Below are positions 1 to 10,640 of a stretch of 64,000 nt of DNA, one piece after another. Position 1 is the stretch's first letter, and each line of letters starts with the position of its first letter. The stretch comes from Neoarius graeffei. Lineage: Eukaryota; Chordata; Actinopteri; Siluriformes; Ariidae. The DNA lies in the NCBI RefSeq assembly GCF_027579695.1, contig NC_083596.1, positions 50,157,257-50,221,256 on the forward strand, written 5' to 3'. The notes below the pieces were generated by a model. It saw only the letters and a program-made list of their open reading frames with translations. It was not told where the DNA came from and searched no databases. Both the position numbers and the translations under genes were made by a program.

Positions 1-352
1 GCATATAAGATGGGTGTGATCTGGTGGACAATCCAGGTTGACACATTTTACCCGGAAGAACAGACACACGAATTTGACCTGAAATTACATCTGTGTGTGG
101 TTTCTTACGATACTGCTCATGCAGAGTTAATGACTCCTACCTTCATACATATTCTACCACAGCACTTTTTAAGTTCTGGATTGTGATTGGTCAGAAGGTG
201 TTGATTAATTTTCTATAACAGCAGCTCTGACAGTAGTGCAGCTCCTCATCACAGGTTTATATTCTTTTCTTCCTTCCTTGAGTCATCCAATGCCATCAGG
301 CAGGACATTCCATATCCCTTTATATTCCATATCCCTCAATCTTTCATCCCAG
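1..352. other. Intergenic DNA left of the Gypsy insertion
   Basis: I see no gene here. Roughly 165-262 is a copy of a dispersed repeat that recurs at 31,077-31,170 (same strand) and 25,915-26,045 (opposite strand); the shared core includes ATAACAGCAGCTCTG. The last five bases, CCCAG at 348-352, are the left target-site duplication of the LTR element that follows. Confidence 0.6.
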
Positions 353-1748
353 TGTTAGGGTTTTGCTGGGATGCGAACCTGGTTCGCTGGTGTGATAATC
401 CAGCAAACCCCCACTAGGCCACCAGGGGAATGACTTAAGTGCAGAGGCGTGAGACGGAAGTAGAAAAGCATCAAAAAGTTTATTTACAATATTTACAGTC
501 CCAAAAAATATAATCCAAAAAACGGTCAGAAGATGAAGGGAAAAATAAAATATCCAAAAGTTCAAAGTCAAATAAAAAAGCCAAAAAAACAGAAAAGGCA
601 AAAATACCAACGCTCAGAAGATCCAAAAAACAGTAAATACCAAGTCCAAAAAGTCCAAAAAGAAAAGCAATGTGCAAAACCAAAAAGATAAAGGCAAGGA
701 ACACAGAACAGAGGTAAGAGCAATTCCAGCGTTATGGACGTGACACTTGAACTCAAAATGGCAACAAATGACCCAGTGCATGTTTTATTGTCTCCCAGTA
801 TTTAAACAGGTGTTGCATATTTTAAGGCTGTACCATACTGGAGAAGTGATAGAACAAGAACAATTCCCATAGTACATCTAGGGCATGCCAGAAAATGCCA
901 ATAAAAGATGCGTTATGGATGTGACAGAAAAAGTATCACTTTTCTTGGGTGACTGTACATTTTTATCAAACTCTGTGAAATTGTAAACCTAATGTCGAAA
1001 TGGAGATATCCATTTGATAGGAGTCCAAGGTGAATATTAAAAAATCTTTGTTTAAAATATTTTGTATTTCATGCAGCGTTTCGGAAGGAAAAGTCAGCGT
1101 TATGGATGTGACGAAATTCCGTTACGGATGTGACGCGTCTGAAATAGACATGGCGTATGTTTAGAAAATCAGCAATTTAACCACCATAACCCTTTGAAAA
1201 ACTCTCTAAATATCAGCTAAAACTATCAACGTTCTTAAATAATATTTAGGATGGCTATTGTTTTGCTGTTTTGTGGATTTTAGCATACATTTCTGTGGCT
1301 TGTGGCAATAATATAGAATTGTACATGATCAAAGTTGATTTTAGCTTGAGTTTTACATTATAAGAAAGAAAGACTGACAGTGACATATTAGGTTGGTTAC
1401 AAATTGGTTCAACTTATTCACATCTGTAAAATACAGGCCTAGGTGATATCTCTGGGAGTGGTTTTGATGTATTACATGTTGCTTTATTTTTGCATGGTGA
1501 GGTTGACATTTACATGGAATTGCCCGTAACTGGAGCTAAACATAACAGCACAAAGACTCTGTGACAAGAGGACTGAACTCAGGGGTATAAATACACAAAC
1601 TAATTAAGGACAGGGCGGGGCAGGAAACAGGCAATAAGACAAAACCAAAACACAGAACACAGTGGTGACCTCTAGAGGCCAAAACAAACATGACCAGAAA
1701 AGGAAATAACAGCGGCCTCTAGAGGCCAAAACAGTCCCAGTCCTAACA
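353..1748 (-). repeat. 3' LTR of the Gypsy element, split by a DNA transposon
   Basis: This is the downstream LTR in element sense. It measures 1,396 bp, against 584 bp for its partner. Removing the inserted 808 bp and one 4-bp target duplication gives exactly 584 bp. The TG...CA termini and internal sequence match the right LTR. Confidence 0.92.
718..1525. mobile_element. Non-autonomous DNA transposon inserted in the left LTR
   Basis: The right LTR gives the empty site, CAGAGGTAACTGGAG. Here GTAA is duplicated (714-717 and 1526-1529) around an 808-bp insert with ends GAGCAATTCCA and TGGAATTGCCC, which form an 11-bp imperfect terminal inverted repeat. No coding sequence is visible. A GTTATGGATGTGAC-like motif recurs near the left end and internally (about 731, 912, 1098 and, as GTTACGGATGTGAC, 1121). 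A 4-bp duplication does not match hAT (8 bp) or Tc1 (TA), so I leave the superfamily open. Confidence 0.8.
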
Positions 1749-4051
1749 GGACCCCCCCCCCAGGAGCATCTCCTGACGTTCCCAGGATGATCAGGATGGG
1801 CCGAATGGAAGTCCCGACAAAGTTCTTTGTCTAGTATGTCCCGAGCTGGGACCCAGCAGCGCTCCTCAGGGCCATAGCCCTCCCAGTCCACAAGATATTT
1901 GAGACCCCCGCGAACCCGGCGGGAGTCCAGCAGGCAGCGCACGGTGAAAACAGTCTGACCTTGGAAGATGCGGGGGGGCAGGGGGTTCCTAGGGGCAGGG
2001 GCATACGTGGACGTCAGTACGGGCTGCAACAGGGAAACATGGAATGTGGGGTTAATCCTTAGCGTACATGGTAACTGGAGCCGGTAGGAGACAGGGTTAA
2101 CTCTGCGTACAACCTTGAAGGGGCCAATGTAGCGAGGAGCAAGCTTGCGGTTCTCCACCCGCAGCAGAAGGTCCTTGGTGGACAGCCAAACCCACTGCCC
2201 AGGGCGGAAAGTGTGGGTAGGTCTCCTATGGCAGTTGGCCTGAGTCTGGTTGGTACTGGAGGTCTGGATGAGTGTCCTCCTGACCTTGCTCCAGGTCTTA
2301 CGACACCGTCTCATGTATTGGTTGACCGAGGGCACCCCAGTGTCCTCCTCCTGGTCCGGGAACAGAGGTGGCTGGAACCCGAATTGGCACTGGAACGGCG
2401 ACAGCTTGGTGGCCGATGACTGCAGGGTGTTGTGGGTGTACTCAGCCCATGGCAGCCAGGTGCTCCACGATGTCGGGTTATCCATAGCCAGGCCTCGCAG
2501 GGTGGTTTCCAGGTCTTGGTTGAGCCTCTCCGTCTGGCCATTGGACTGGGGGTGGAACCCAGAGGAGAGGCTGGCAGTGGCCCCAATGAGCTTGCAGAAG
2601 CCGTGCCACACTCGGGAGGAGAACTGGGGCCCCCGGTCAGAGACGATGTCCTGTGGAAGACCAAAGACTCGGAAAACGTGATTAAATAGCAATTTAGCAG
2701 TGTCAAGGGCAGAAGGGAGCTTGCACAGTGGTATAAAGCGGCAGGCCTTGGAAAATCTGTCCACAATGACCAAAATGACAGTGTTACCTTGAGACTCAGG
2801 GAGACCCGTGATGAAGTCGACCGCCACGTGGGACCAGGGACGCCGGGGAATAGGCAGAGGATGCAGGAGACCCTGGGGACGCTGTCGCGGGTTCTTGGTT
2901 CTGGTGCAGACCTCACAGGACAGGACGAATGACCTTACTTCCTTCTCCATGTTAGGCCACCAGAAGCGTCTTTTGAGGAAGTCCAGGGTCCGCCGAGCTC
3001 CTGGGTGGGCGGTGAGAGGGGAAGAGTCGCCCCACTGGAGAACCTTGGCCCGGGCTTGACGAGGGACGTACAGGAGGCCCGGTGGCCCCGTCCCAGGATC
3101 AGGGTCCCAGCGTTGAGCTTGTCGAATGGTCTCCTCAATACCCCAGCAGACAGGAGCCACAATCCAGGATACAGGGATGATAGGCCCAATTTCACTCTCC
3201 CTGTTGTTGGGCGAGAACAGCCTGGAGAGCGCATCCAGTTTGGTGTTCTTAGAGCCCAGGTGGTATGATAGGGTGAAATTGAAACGGCTGAAAAACAAAG
3301 CCCACCTAGCCTGTCGTGGGTTCAGCCTCTTGGCTTGCTGGAGGTACTCCAGGTTCTTATGGTCCGTCCACACCAGGAATGGATGTTGCGCTCCCTCCAG
3401 CCAGTGCCTCCACTCCTCAAGGGCTCGTTTAACCGCTAGCAGTTCCCGATCCCCCACATCATAGCGGGACTCCGCAGGGCTCAGGCGGTGGGAGAAGTAA
3501 GCGCAGGGGTGCAGCTTCCCTTCCGAGCGTTGAGAGAGCACCGCACCGACACCACTGTCCGAGGCGTCCACCTCCACGATGAATGGTTGGGAGGTGTCTG
3601 GGAGAACCAGAATAGGTGCCATACAAAAGCGGTGTTTGAGGTCATTAAATGCCTTTTCTGCCTGAGGGGACCAGACATAGGAACCACCAGTCCTTTTGGT
3701 GAGATCCGACATAGGTGCTGCTACGGAGCTGAAGTTCCTGATGAACTTGCGGTAGAAGTTAGTGAATCCTAAGAACTGCTGAACCTCCTTAACGGACTTG
3801 GGAGTAGGCCAGTCCCGGACGGCCAGGGTCTTGGCTGGGTCCATTTGGAGTTGCCCCGTTCGTATGATAAATCCCAAGAAGGAGCCCTCGGGGACATGAA
3901 ACTCGCATTTCTGGGCTTTAGTAAACAGATTATTCTGTAAAAGTCTTTGGAGGACTTGGCGGACATGGTGGCAGTGCTCCTGTAAGGTCTTGGAGAATAT
4001 CAGGATGTCGTCGAGGTAGACGAAAACATATTGATTAATCATATCCCTCAA
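1604..4051 (-). pseudogene. pol: Gypsy pol, distal part: RT core end, RNase H, integrase, chromodomain
   Basis: This 815-codon frame opens just before the RT active-site motif YLDD (residues about 13-16). RNase H follows ([16 protein letters not shown]), then the integrase HHCC finger (CEVCTRTK), the DDE core ([29 protein letters not shown]) and a C-terminal chromodomain ([18 protein letters not shown]). The last 60 or so codons read through the purine tract into the LTR and are probably not native. It is out of frame with the proximal pol part because of a single-base length change near 4060-4066, so pol is broken inside RT. Confidence 0.9.
1749..1764 (-). other. Polypurine tract
   Basis: On the minus strand, immediately before the 3' LTR, there is a run of ten or more G (plus strand C10 at about 1753-1762). 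This is the position of the plus-strand primer in LTR elements. Confidence 0.7.
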
Positions 4052-5112
4052 GACGTCGTTGATAAGGCCTGAAAAACAGCTGGTGCATTGGTGAGTCCGA
4101 AGGGCATGACCTGGTACTTGTAGTGCCCTGATGGGGTGTTAAAGGCGGTCTTCCACTCGTCTCCCTGTCGGATACGGACGAGATGGTATGTGTTCCGTAA
4201 GTCCAACTTGGTGAAGATGGTGGCACCTTGGAGCAGGTCGAATGCTGTGGACATCAGCGGAAGGGGATAGCGGTTGCGCACGGTAATCTTGTTCAGGCCC
4301 CTATAATCAATACATGGCCGGAGCCCCCCATCCTCCTTGCCGACAAAGGAGAAGCCGGCACCAGCGGGTGAGGTGGAGGGTCGAATGAACCCAGAGGCCA
4401 AGGCCTCCTTGATGTACTCCTCCATGGCCTTACGTTCTGGCTGAGAGAGGGAGAACAGTCGGCCCCAAGGAGTAGTCGTCCCAGGGAGCAAGTCAATAGC
4501 ACAGTCGTAGGCGCGGTGCGGGGGAAGAACGGCGGCCCTGCTCTTGCTGAAGACCTCTTTGAGATCCCAGTACTCTGTGGAAACTTGAGATAACTCGGTG
4601 AGATCAGGAGGCTCGGCAGGAGACACAGGACAGCTAGAGAGCAGACAAGAGGCATGGCATGCAGGGCCCCATTCCACAACCTGGCTTGTTACCCAGTCTA
4701 TGCGAGGGTTGTGGCGAGTAAGCCAAGGAAGGCCTAGAATAACTGGGAACTCAGGTGAATGAATAAGGTGCAGGGATATTTCTTCTTTGTGACCTTGAGA
4801 CTGGAGAAAGACTGGAGAAGTAACTTGGGTGACTCTTCCATCACCTAAAGCTTGGCCATCCAGGGCAGACACAGACAGTGGGACTTCAAGAGGTGCAGTC
4901 GGGACAATGATGCTTTGGGCGAAGTGGATATCCATAAAGTTTCCAGCCGCCCCTGAGTCTAACAAGGCTTGACAAGAGTGGATGGACTCACCCCAGGAAA
5001 TGGAGACCGGGACGTAGATTCCTTGGCCAGGGAGTCCGGGAGAGAGGGTAGGCCCCGTCACAACCCTCCCTCGGCTGGACGGGGCGGTCCTTTTCCCGAG
5101 AGCTCGGGACAT
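4048..5112 (-). pseudogene. pol: Gypsy pol, proximal part: protease and RT fingers/palm
   Basis: This 354-codon frame carries a retropepsin-like aspartic protease ([12 protein letters not shown], about residues 51-62), a linker, and reverse transcriptase up to [13 protein letters not shown]. There the frame is lost by a one-base change and terminates. Its start overlaps the end of gag in the -1 frame relative to gag, downstream of a slippery heptamer, so the natural product would be Gag-Pol made by frameshifting rather than from the in-frame ATG at 5112. Confidence 0.88.
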
Positions 5113-6071
5113 GATGCTCGGAAGTGATCAGGCTTGCCACAGTAGATGCAGCACTTGTCCCTCCTTCTGCGCTCCCTCTCGGTTGCGGAGAGACGAGTAC
5201 GGCCAACTTGCATGGGCTCTGGACAGTCACTGGAGGAGGTAGACGGGCTCCAGGTAGAGGCAGGGAGGCCAGGGAGGCTCAGGACTTGGCGGCGTTCTCT
5301 CATCCTATTGTCAAGATGAGTAGAATGTGAGATCAGAGTTTCGAGGTCACTTGGGCATCCGATAGAAGCCAGACCGTCTTTGATGGGGTCAGACAGACCA
5401 TGGTGGAAGGCTGACACCAGGGCAGTCTCGTTCCATCCACTTACTGCTGCTAGCATCCGGAACGAGATGGCGTAGTCTGCGATGCTTCCCCCTTGCCAGA
5501 TGGACATGAGCTTTCTGGCTGCGTCTTTACTGATGTCTGTTTGATCGAAGACACGAAGCATCTCCTCAGTAAACAACTGGAAATCAGAGCATTCGGGTCC
5601 CTGTCTCTGCCAGATAGCAGTGGCCCAGGCTCGCGCCTTACCAGCTAACAAGGTTATCACAAAGGCAATCTTGCGGCGATCCGTAGTGTAGGTGGTAGGC
5701 TGAAGCTCAAAGGTGAGTTGGCACTGGGTAAGGAACTCCCGACACTCACTGTGCTTGCCGTCATACCTCTGTGGTGCAGGAAGGCTGGGTTCACGAGGTG
5801 AAGAAGGCAGCATGGCAGGAGGCACTGGAGCAGGAGCGGATGGTGGAGCAGGAGCAGAATCAGGCGGAGGAGATGGGGGCAGAGAAGTCAGCTGTGCCAG
5901 GGTTTTCCCAATCTGCTGAAGCAGTACCTCGTGGCGAGCAAGGGTCTCACGTTGGCTTGCGAGAGTCCGTCCATGAGTGTCCATGGTGGATCCGAGACGT
6001 GTTAACGCAGCCATCATTCCCTGAAGGTTGGCCGGGTAGACAGATGAAGAAGCCTCTGCTGAGTCGGTCAT
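5058..6071 (-). CDS. gag: Gypsy Gag (capsid/nucleocapsid)
   Basis: 337 codons, uninterrupted. The N-terminal quarter includes a coiled-coil-like stretch, then a Pro/Ala-rich linker (about residues 68-95) and a capsid region. Near the C-terminus is a CCHC zinc knuckle, C-X2-C-X4-H-X4-C ([14 protein letters not shown], about residues 309-322). The ATG lies only 13 nt after the 5' LTR and overlaps the presumed primer-binding site. It packages element RNA in the cytoplasm. It ends just beyond the frameshift heptamer. Confidence 0.88.
   Translation of the reverse strand: MTDSAEASSSVYPANLQGMMAALTRLGSTMDTHGRTLASQRETLARHEVLLQQIGKTLAQLTSLPPSPPPDSAPAPPSAPAPVPPAMLPSSPREPSLPAPQRYDGKHSECREFLTQCQLTFELQPTTYTTDRRKIAFVITLLAGKARAWATAIWQRQGPECSDFQLFTEEMLRVFDQTDISKDAARKLMSIWQGGSIADYAISFRMLAAVSGWNETALVSAFHHGLSDPIKDGLASIGCPSDLETLISHSTHLDNRMRERRQVLSLPGLPASTWSPSTSSSDCPEPMQVGRTRLSATERERRRRDKCCIYCGKPDHFRASCPELSGKGPPRPAEGGL
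5091..5097 (-). promoter_or_regulatory. Candidate -1 ribosomal frameshift heptamer (gag/pol)
   Basis: On the minus strand the overlap contains GGGAAAA. In the gag frame it is parsed G GGA AAA, the X XXY YYZ pattern required for simultaneous -1 slippage. It lies about 30 nt before the gag stop, and the -1 frame leads straight into protease. From family knowledge, sushi-class elements and their domesticated relative PEG10 use the similar GGGAAAC. A downstream structure was not assessed. Confidence 0.75.
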
Positions 6072-6084
6072 GACGGAGTCTTTC
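6071..6084 (-). other. Primer-binding site, probably self-primed
   Basis: The sequence right after the 5' LTR (minus strand GAAAGACTCCGTCA) lacks the TGG start expected of a tRNA-complementary site. Instead 10 of 11 positions can pair with the minus-strand stretch ACAGAGTCTTT at 6472-6482 inside the LTR, which lies about 30 nt downstream of a TATA-like box (6506-6513), where transcription should start. Tf1- and sushi-type elements are known to prime from the 5' end of their own RNA. Confidence 0.65.
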
Positions 6085-6668
6085 TGTTAGGGTTTTGCTG
6101 GGATGCGAACCTGGTTCGCTGGTGTGATAATCCAGCAAACCCCCACTAGGCCACCAGGGGAATGACTCAAGTGCAGAGGCATGAGACAGAAGTAGAAAAG
6201 CATCAAAAAGTTTATTTACAATATTTACAGTCCCAAAAAATATAATCCAAAAAACGCTCAGAAGATGAAGGGAAAAATAAAATATCCAAAAGTTCAAAGT
6301 CAAATAAAAAAGCCAAAAAAACAGAAAAGGCAAAAATACCAACGCTCAGAAGATCCAAAAAACAGTAAATACCAAGTCCAAAAAGTCCAAAAAGAAAAGC
6401 AATGTGCAAAACCAAAAAGACAAAGGTAAGGAACACGGAACAGAGGTAACTGGAGCTAAACATAACAGCACAAAGACTCTGTGACAAGAGGACTGAACTC
6501 AGGGGTATAAATACACAAACTAATTAAGGACAGGGCGGGGCAGGAAATAGGCAATAAGACAAAAACAAAACACAGAACACAGTGGTGACCTCTAGAGGCC
6601 AAAACAAACATGACCAGAAAAGGAAATAACAGCGGCCTCTAGAGGCCAAAACAGTCCCAGTCCTAACA
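6085..6668 (-). repeat. 5' LTR of the Gypsy element
   Basis: 584 bp with perfect 7-bp terminal inverted repeats TGTTAGG/CCTAACA. In element sense it has a TATA-like TATTTATA (6513-6506) followed by the inferred transcript start near 6482. It gives the uninterrupted reference for the split left copy. Confidence 0.93.
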
Positions 6669-6767
6669 CCCAGCCAGTAGATTTGATCCATGAAAGCCGG
6701 TCTCCATCTCGATGAGAGACTTCAATGTAGTGTGTGGTCTCCCTTTTCTGCGTTTGCCTCTGGAAAC
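6669..6767. other. Short host segment between Gypsy and hAT insertions
   Basis: It starts with the right CCCAG duplication of the LTR element and ends with CTGGAAAC, the left 8-bp target duplication of the hAT element. I do not recognise the intervening 86 bp. Confidence 0.6.
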
Positions 6768-7143
6768 TAGAGGTCTGCGTGGGTCGGATTTTTCAGTCCC
6801 GCTCCCGCTCACGCCCGCATTGTGTAGTCCCGCTCCCGCTCGCGCCCGCAAAGAATTATGATTTTCAGTCCCGCTCCCGCCCGCGCCCACAAAAAAATTA
6901 TGATTTTCAGTCCCGCTCCCGCCCGCGCCTGCCATATTTTGTCCCGCTTCCGCCCGCAAATCCCACATGATGCAGACGTTCGCGTTATTTCTCAGGAAAG
7001 TTCTTGTCTTGACACAGCGTGATGTGCCCCGCCCCCTACTTTGAGTGGATTTGAGCATAAATATCTACAGCTCACGTTCACGTTTGTTATTATTTACCTT
7101 GTTTCTGAATTCAGCATGTAGTGTCTCTAATAATAATAATAAT

Positions 7144-7865
7144 TAGTGCTGTCAAGCGATTAAAATATTTAATCGCGAATCGCACATTTTTATCACATGA
7201 GAAACCATTGTAATTCTCTGATCAGCATAAAAAAGTGAATGGGCTTGCTTTGTACCAATGGTGTTTTTTTTTTATTGCAAAGCAGAGCTAACAAGAGGAG
7301 TGAACTTCACTCTTCTTCCACTTCACTCAGTGAAGTAATTTACTGCTTGAGTTAGTCTACAACTTTAATCAGAGAGACAGGTTACACAGTGACGGTAGGC
7401 TTGACATGCTTGATTATAATATAAAGTACACTATTATATTAACTTTAAGTTGTTCGGTGATAAATATTGCATTGAATCTGATCTTTACTGTTTCATCTCA
7501 CTTAACACATTTTGTACTTTTACACTTGTTCTGCCTGTTGATGCGTCGCGCTGTCCAATCAGAGGCGGCCAAATTTGCATATTACAGGAAGGATTTCTGG
7601 GATAGCATTGAGTTTACAGACGCTGTCTTCTTAAAACTGAATAAATATTTAAAAAGAGCCAAATGAGCCAGTCTTTTGAATGGCTCTTTTCAAAGAACGG
7701 ATCACAAAGATGTGGATCCCATCAAAGAGCCATAAATCCCATCTCTACTAGTTTCAAAAGCTTATGAAAAACCTACATCATGTCACAGAGCGTTAATCTT
7801 GCGATAAAAAAAATATCGCCGTTAAAATTGAGTCAACATGATAATAACGCAACATTTTTTACAGC

Positions 7866-7866
<1 letters not shown>
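7144..7866. mobile_element. MITE with TAGTGCTGTCAA ends, copy 1
   Basis: It opens with TAGTGCTGTCAAG and ends TTTTTTACAGCA, inside an ATA/TAA-rich target. The sequence matches, in reverse, the element at 32,653-33,594, including the module with TTGAAAAGAGCC. Its right end has degenerated. No transposase is present. A (TAA)n tract extends to about 7900. Confidence 0.7.
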
Positions 7867-7902
<36 letters not shown>

Positions 7903-8043
7903 GACAGACGAGCACGTAATTCCAAGTGGAAATTTGGTATATTTATTGTTCAGCCATACAAAACATTAGGCTAACCCAGTTTACATTTGTTAAGCATTTC
8001 TAACTAGAATATCCTATAGAATACCCTATAAGCATAGCATATA

Positions 8044-9614
8044 CAGGGAGTGCAGAATTATTAGGCAAATGAGTATGTTGACCACATTACCCTCTCTATG
8101 CATGTTGGCCTACTCCAAGCTGCATAGGCTTGAAAGCCTCCTACCAATTAAGCATACCAGGTGATGTGCATCTCTGTAATGAAAAGGGGTGTGGTCTAAT
8201 GACATCAACACCCTATATCAGGTGTGCAAAATTATTAGGCAACTTCCTTTCCTTTGGCAAAATGGGTCAGAAGAGGGATTTGACGGACTCAGAAAAGTCA
8301 AAAATAGTGACATATATTGCAAAGGGATGGAGCACTCTTAAAATTGCCCAGCTTTTGAAGCATGACCATCGAACAATCAAGCGCTTCATTCAAAATAGTC
8401 AACAGGGTCGCAAGAAGCGCGTTGAAAAAAAAAAGGCGCAAACTAACTGCCCGTGAACTGAGGAAAGTCAAGCGTGAAGCTGCCAAGATGCCACTCGCCA
8501 CCAGTTTTGCCATATTTCAGAGCTGCAACATCACTGGAGTGTCAAAAAGCACAAGGTGTGCAATACTCAGGGACACGGCCAAGGTAACAAAGGCTGAAAA
8601 ACGACCACCACTGAACAAGACACACAAGATGAAACGTCAAGACTGGGCCAAGAAGTATCACAAGACTGATTTTTCTAAGGTCTTATGGACAGATGAAATG
8701 AGAGTGAGTCTTGATGGGCCAGATGGATGGGCTCGTGGCTGGATCAGCAAAGGGCAGAGAGCTCCAGTCCGACTCAGACGCCAGCAAGGTGGAGGTGGGG
8801 TACTGGTATGGGCTGGTATCATCAAAGATGAGCTTGTGGGACCTTTTCGGGTTGAGGATGGCATCAAGCTCAACTCCCAGTCCTATTGTCAGTTTTTGGA
8901 AGACACCTTCTTCAAGCAGTGGTACAGGAAGAAGTCAGCATCCTTCAAGAAAAACATGCTTTTCATGCAGGACAATGCTCCATCACACGCATCCAAGTAC
9001 TCCACAGCATGGCTGGCCAGAAAGGGTCTAAAGGAAGAAAGATTAATGACGTGGCCTCCTTGTTCACCTGATCTGAACCCCATAGAAAACCTGTGGTCCC
9101 TCATCAAATGTGAGATCTACAAGGAGGGGAAACAGTACACATCTCTGAACAGTGTCTGGGAGGCTGTGGTTGCTGCTGCACGCAATGTTGATCGCAAACA
9201 GATCAAAACACTGACCGAATCCATGGATGGCAGGCTTTTGAGTGTCCTTGTAAAGAAAGGCAGCTATATTAGTCACTGATTTGTTTTTTTTTTGTTTGTT
9301 TGTTTCTGAATGCCAGCAATGTATATTAGTGAATGTTGAGTTGTTATATTGGTTTCCCTGGTGAAAATAAATGAGTGAAATGGGTATATGTTTGTTTTTT
9401 GTTAAGTTGCCTAATAATTATGCACAGTTATAGTCACCTGCACACACAGATATCCTCCAAAGATAGCTAAAACTAAGAAAGCCCTACTCCAACTTCCAAA
9501 AATACTCAGCTTTGATATTTATGAGTCTTTTGGGTTCATCAAGAACATAGTTGTTTTTCAATAATAAAACTAATCCTCAAAAATACAACTTGCCTAATAA
9601 TTCTGCACTCCCTG
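8044..9614 (+). mobile_element. Tc1/mariner-like transposon, DD37E type
   Basis: 1,571 bp with perfect terminal inverted repeats (CAGGGAGTGCAGAATTATTA at each end) between TA target duplications (8042-8043, 9615-9616). Inner direct repeats (GTGCAAAATTATTAGGCAAC at 8223 and its inverted counterpart near 9404-9425) give the IR/DR layout known from Sleeping Beauty-type elements. It sits inside the hAT element. Confidence 0.92.
8262..9279 (+). pseudogene. DD37E Tc1-like transposase, one frameshift
   Basis: The ATG at 8262 starts MGQKRDLTDSEKSKI, a paired-type helix-turn-helix region (AKGWSTLKIAQLLKHDHRTI), then the catalytic domain. D1 is in LWTDEM, D2 in MQDNAPSH and E in SPDLNPIENLW. Counting D2 to E gives 37 intervening residues, the DD37E spacing, rather than the Tc1 value of 34. 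The reading frame slips once in an A10 run at about 8427-8436; the rest is open to the stop at 9277-9279. It would cut and paste the element between its TIRs. Confidence 0.88.
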
Positions 9615-9839
9615 TATAAATGTCATAACAAAACACAGTCCTAGCCTACAACAACAAAAAATCGACAGTATAGGCTACTGTAGACATTATAGGGCTATGG
9701 TTGCACATTTCTAAAACTATTTGGGCTTGAGCCTCCGTGCAAGTGTTAAACTCAATATAACATAGCTGACCTTGTTTGAATATGAATAAGAAAAACGAGA
9801 AAATCAAACGCAGGTAAACGAAACAACTAAGCCTATTGC

Positions 9840-10640
9840 TTAGGATATCGGGTTCTTTGAACAGCTATGGAGAAACAGCAAATTGTTCACTGTTGAGGGC
9901 TTCAACATACTGCGCCTTTCCTCCAGTATGCGACCACATATGCTGAACGCGCGCTCGGATGGTGCGCTGGAACCTGGAATGGCCAGTACATGCCGTGCCA
10001 GTTTGGCAAGTGTGGGAAAGTCATAGCAGTGATTTTTCCACCACAGCAGGATATCTTTAGATTGGTGTGATTCGGATCCAATGAGTTTCACTTTCAGATA
10101 ATCATCAATCTCGGAGTTTACAGACTTCGATTCAGCACCCGTAGCACCGACATCCTCCCATTCCTCAAACTCACGAAAAGTGACCTTTTTAGGTGGAGGT
10201 GGCTCCGCGCTTTCATCAGTTTGGACATCAAACCCCAACTCCTCGGTCATCTCTTTCACAGCTTCCGTCACGTATTGTCTTTCATTTGCATTGATCATCC
10301 TAAGATGACGCAACTTTGGAGTAAGGAAAGTTGCTACTTTATACAGCATGTCAATTCCATTTGGGACAAGGTGACTTGGTGACAGCAGTGCGTCTAGGCG
10401 TTGCGCACACGCAGATGCGATGACAGGTCTGATGTACCTGATTTATGGCCGTTGTATGTCAGAACCTTTTGGCACTTATCACAGCAAGCAAAGGGCAGCT
10501 GATTTCCATCCGCGTCGTACACGAGTGAGAACGACTTCCAAATGTCCGATTTCAGGACTCTTGACTTTTTAACGGTAAATGTACCTCTTTTTAAACCAGC
10601 ACTTACTTTTGAAGCAGTGAGATTCAGTAAAGGAGCTCTG
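9840..10640 (-). pseudogene. hAT transposase remnant: BED finger joined to dimerisation domain
   Basis: On the minus strand about 10,610-10,390 encodes a BED-type zinc finger (SDIWKSFSLVYDADGNQLPF, then CCDKC and an H-containing end). A frame with the hAT C-terminal dimerisation domain follows (10,349-9840; LARHVLAIPGSSAPSERAFS, LEERRSMLKP). The whole DDE core between them is missing, so this is a deletion derivative that could at most bind DNA and dimerise. A stop separates the two parts. Confidence 0.8.

Larger units (their letters stand above)
353..6668 (-). mobile_element. Ty3/Gypsy (chromovirus, sushi-like) LTR retrotransposon, nearly complete
   Basis: Two LTRs with TGTTAGG...CCTAACA ends bracket gag and pol on the minus strand. 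Both outer flanks carry the same 5-bp duplication CCCAG (348-352 and 6669-6673), so this is one intact insertion. Order in element sense is LTR, gag with a CCHC knuckle, protease, reverse transcriptase, RNase H, integrase, chromodomain, purine tract, LTR. By eye the LTRs differ at about 10 of 584 aligned positions, so insertion was recent. Pol has a frameshift, so this copy is probably not autonomous. The chromodomain, the -1 frameshift heptamer and the likely self-primed start all fit the vertebrate sushi-type Metaviridae. Confidence 0.93.

Noticed and set aside
2311..2916. 201-codon minus-strand frame over Gypsy pol
   Set aside because: Overlaps the integrase coding in another frame; no independent motif.
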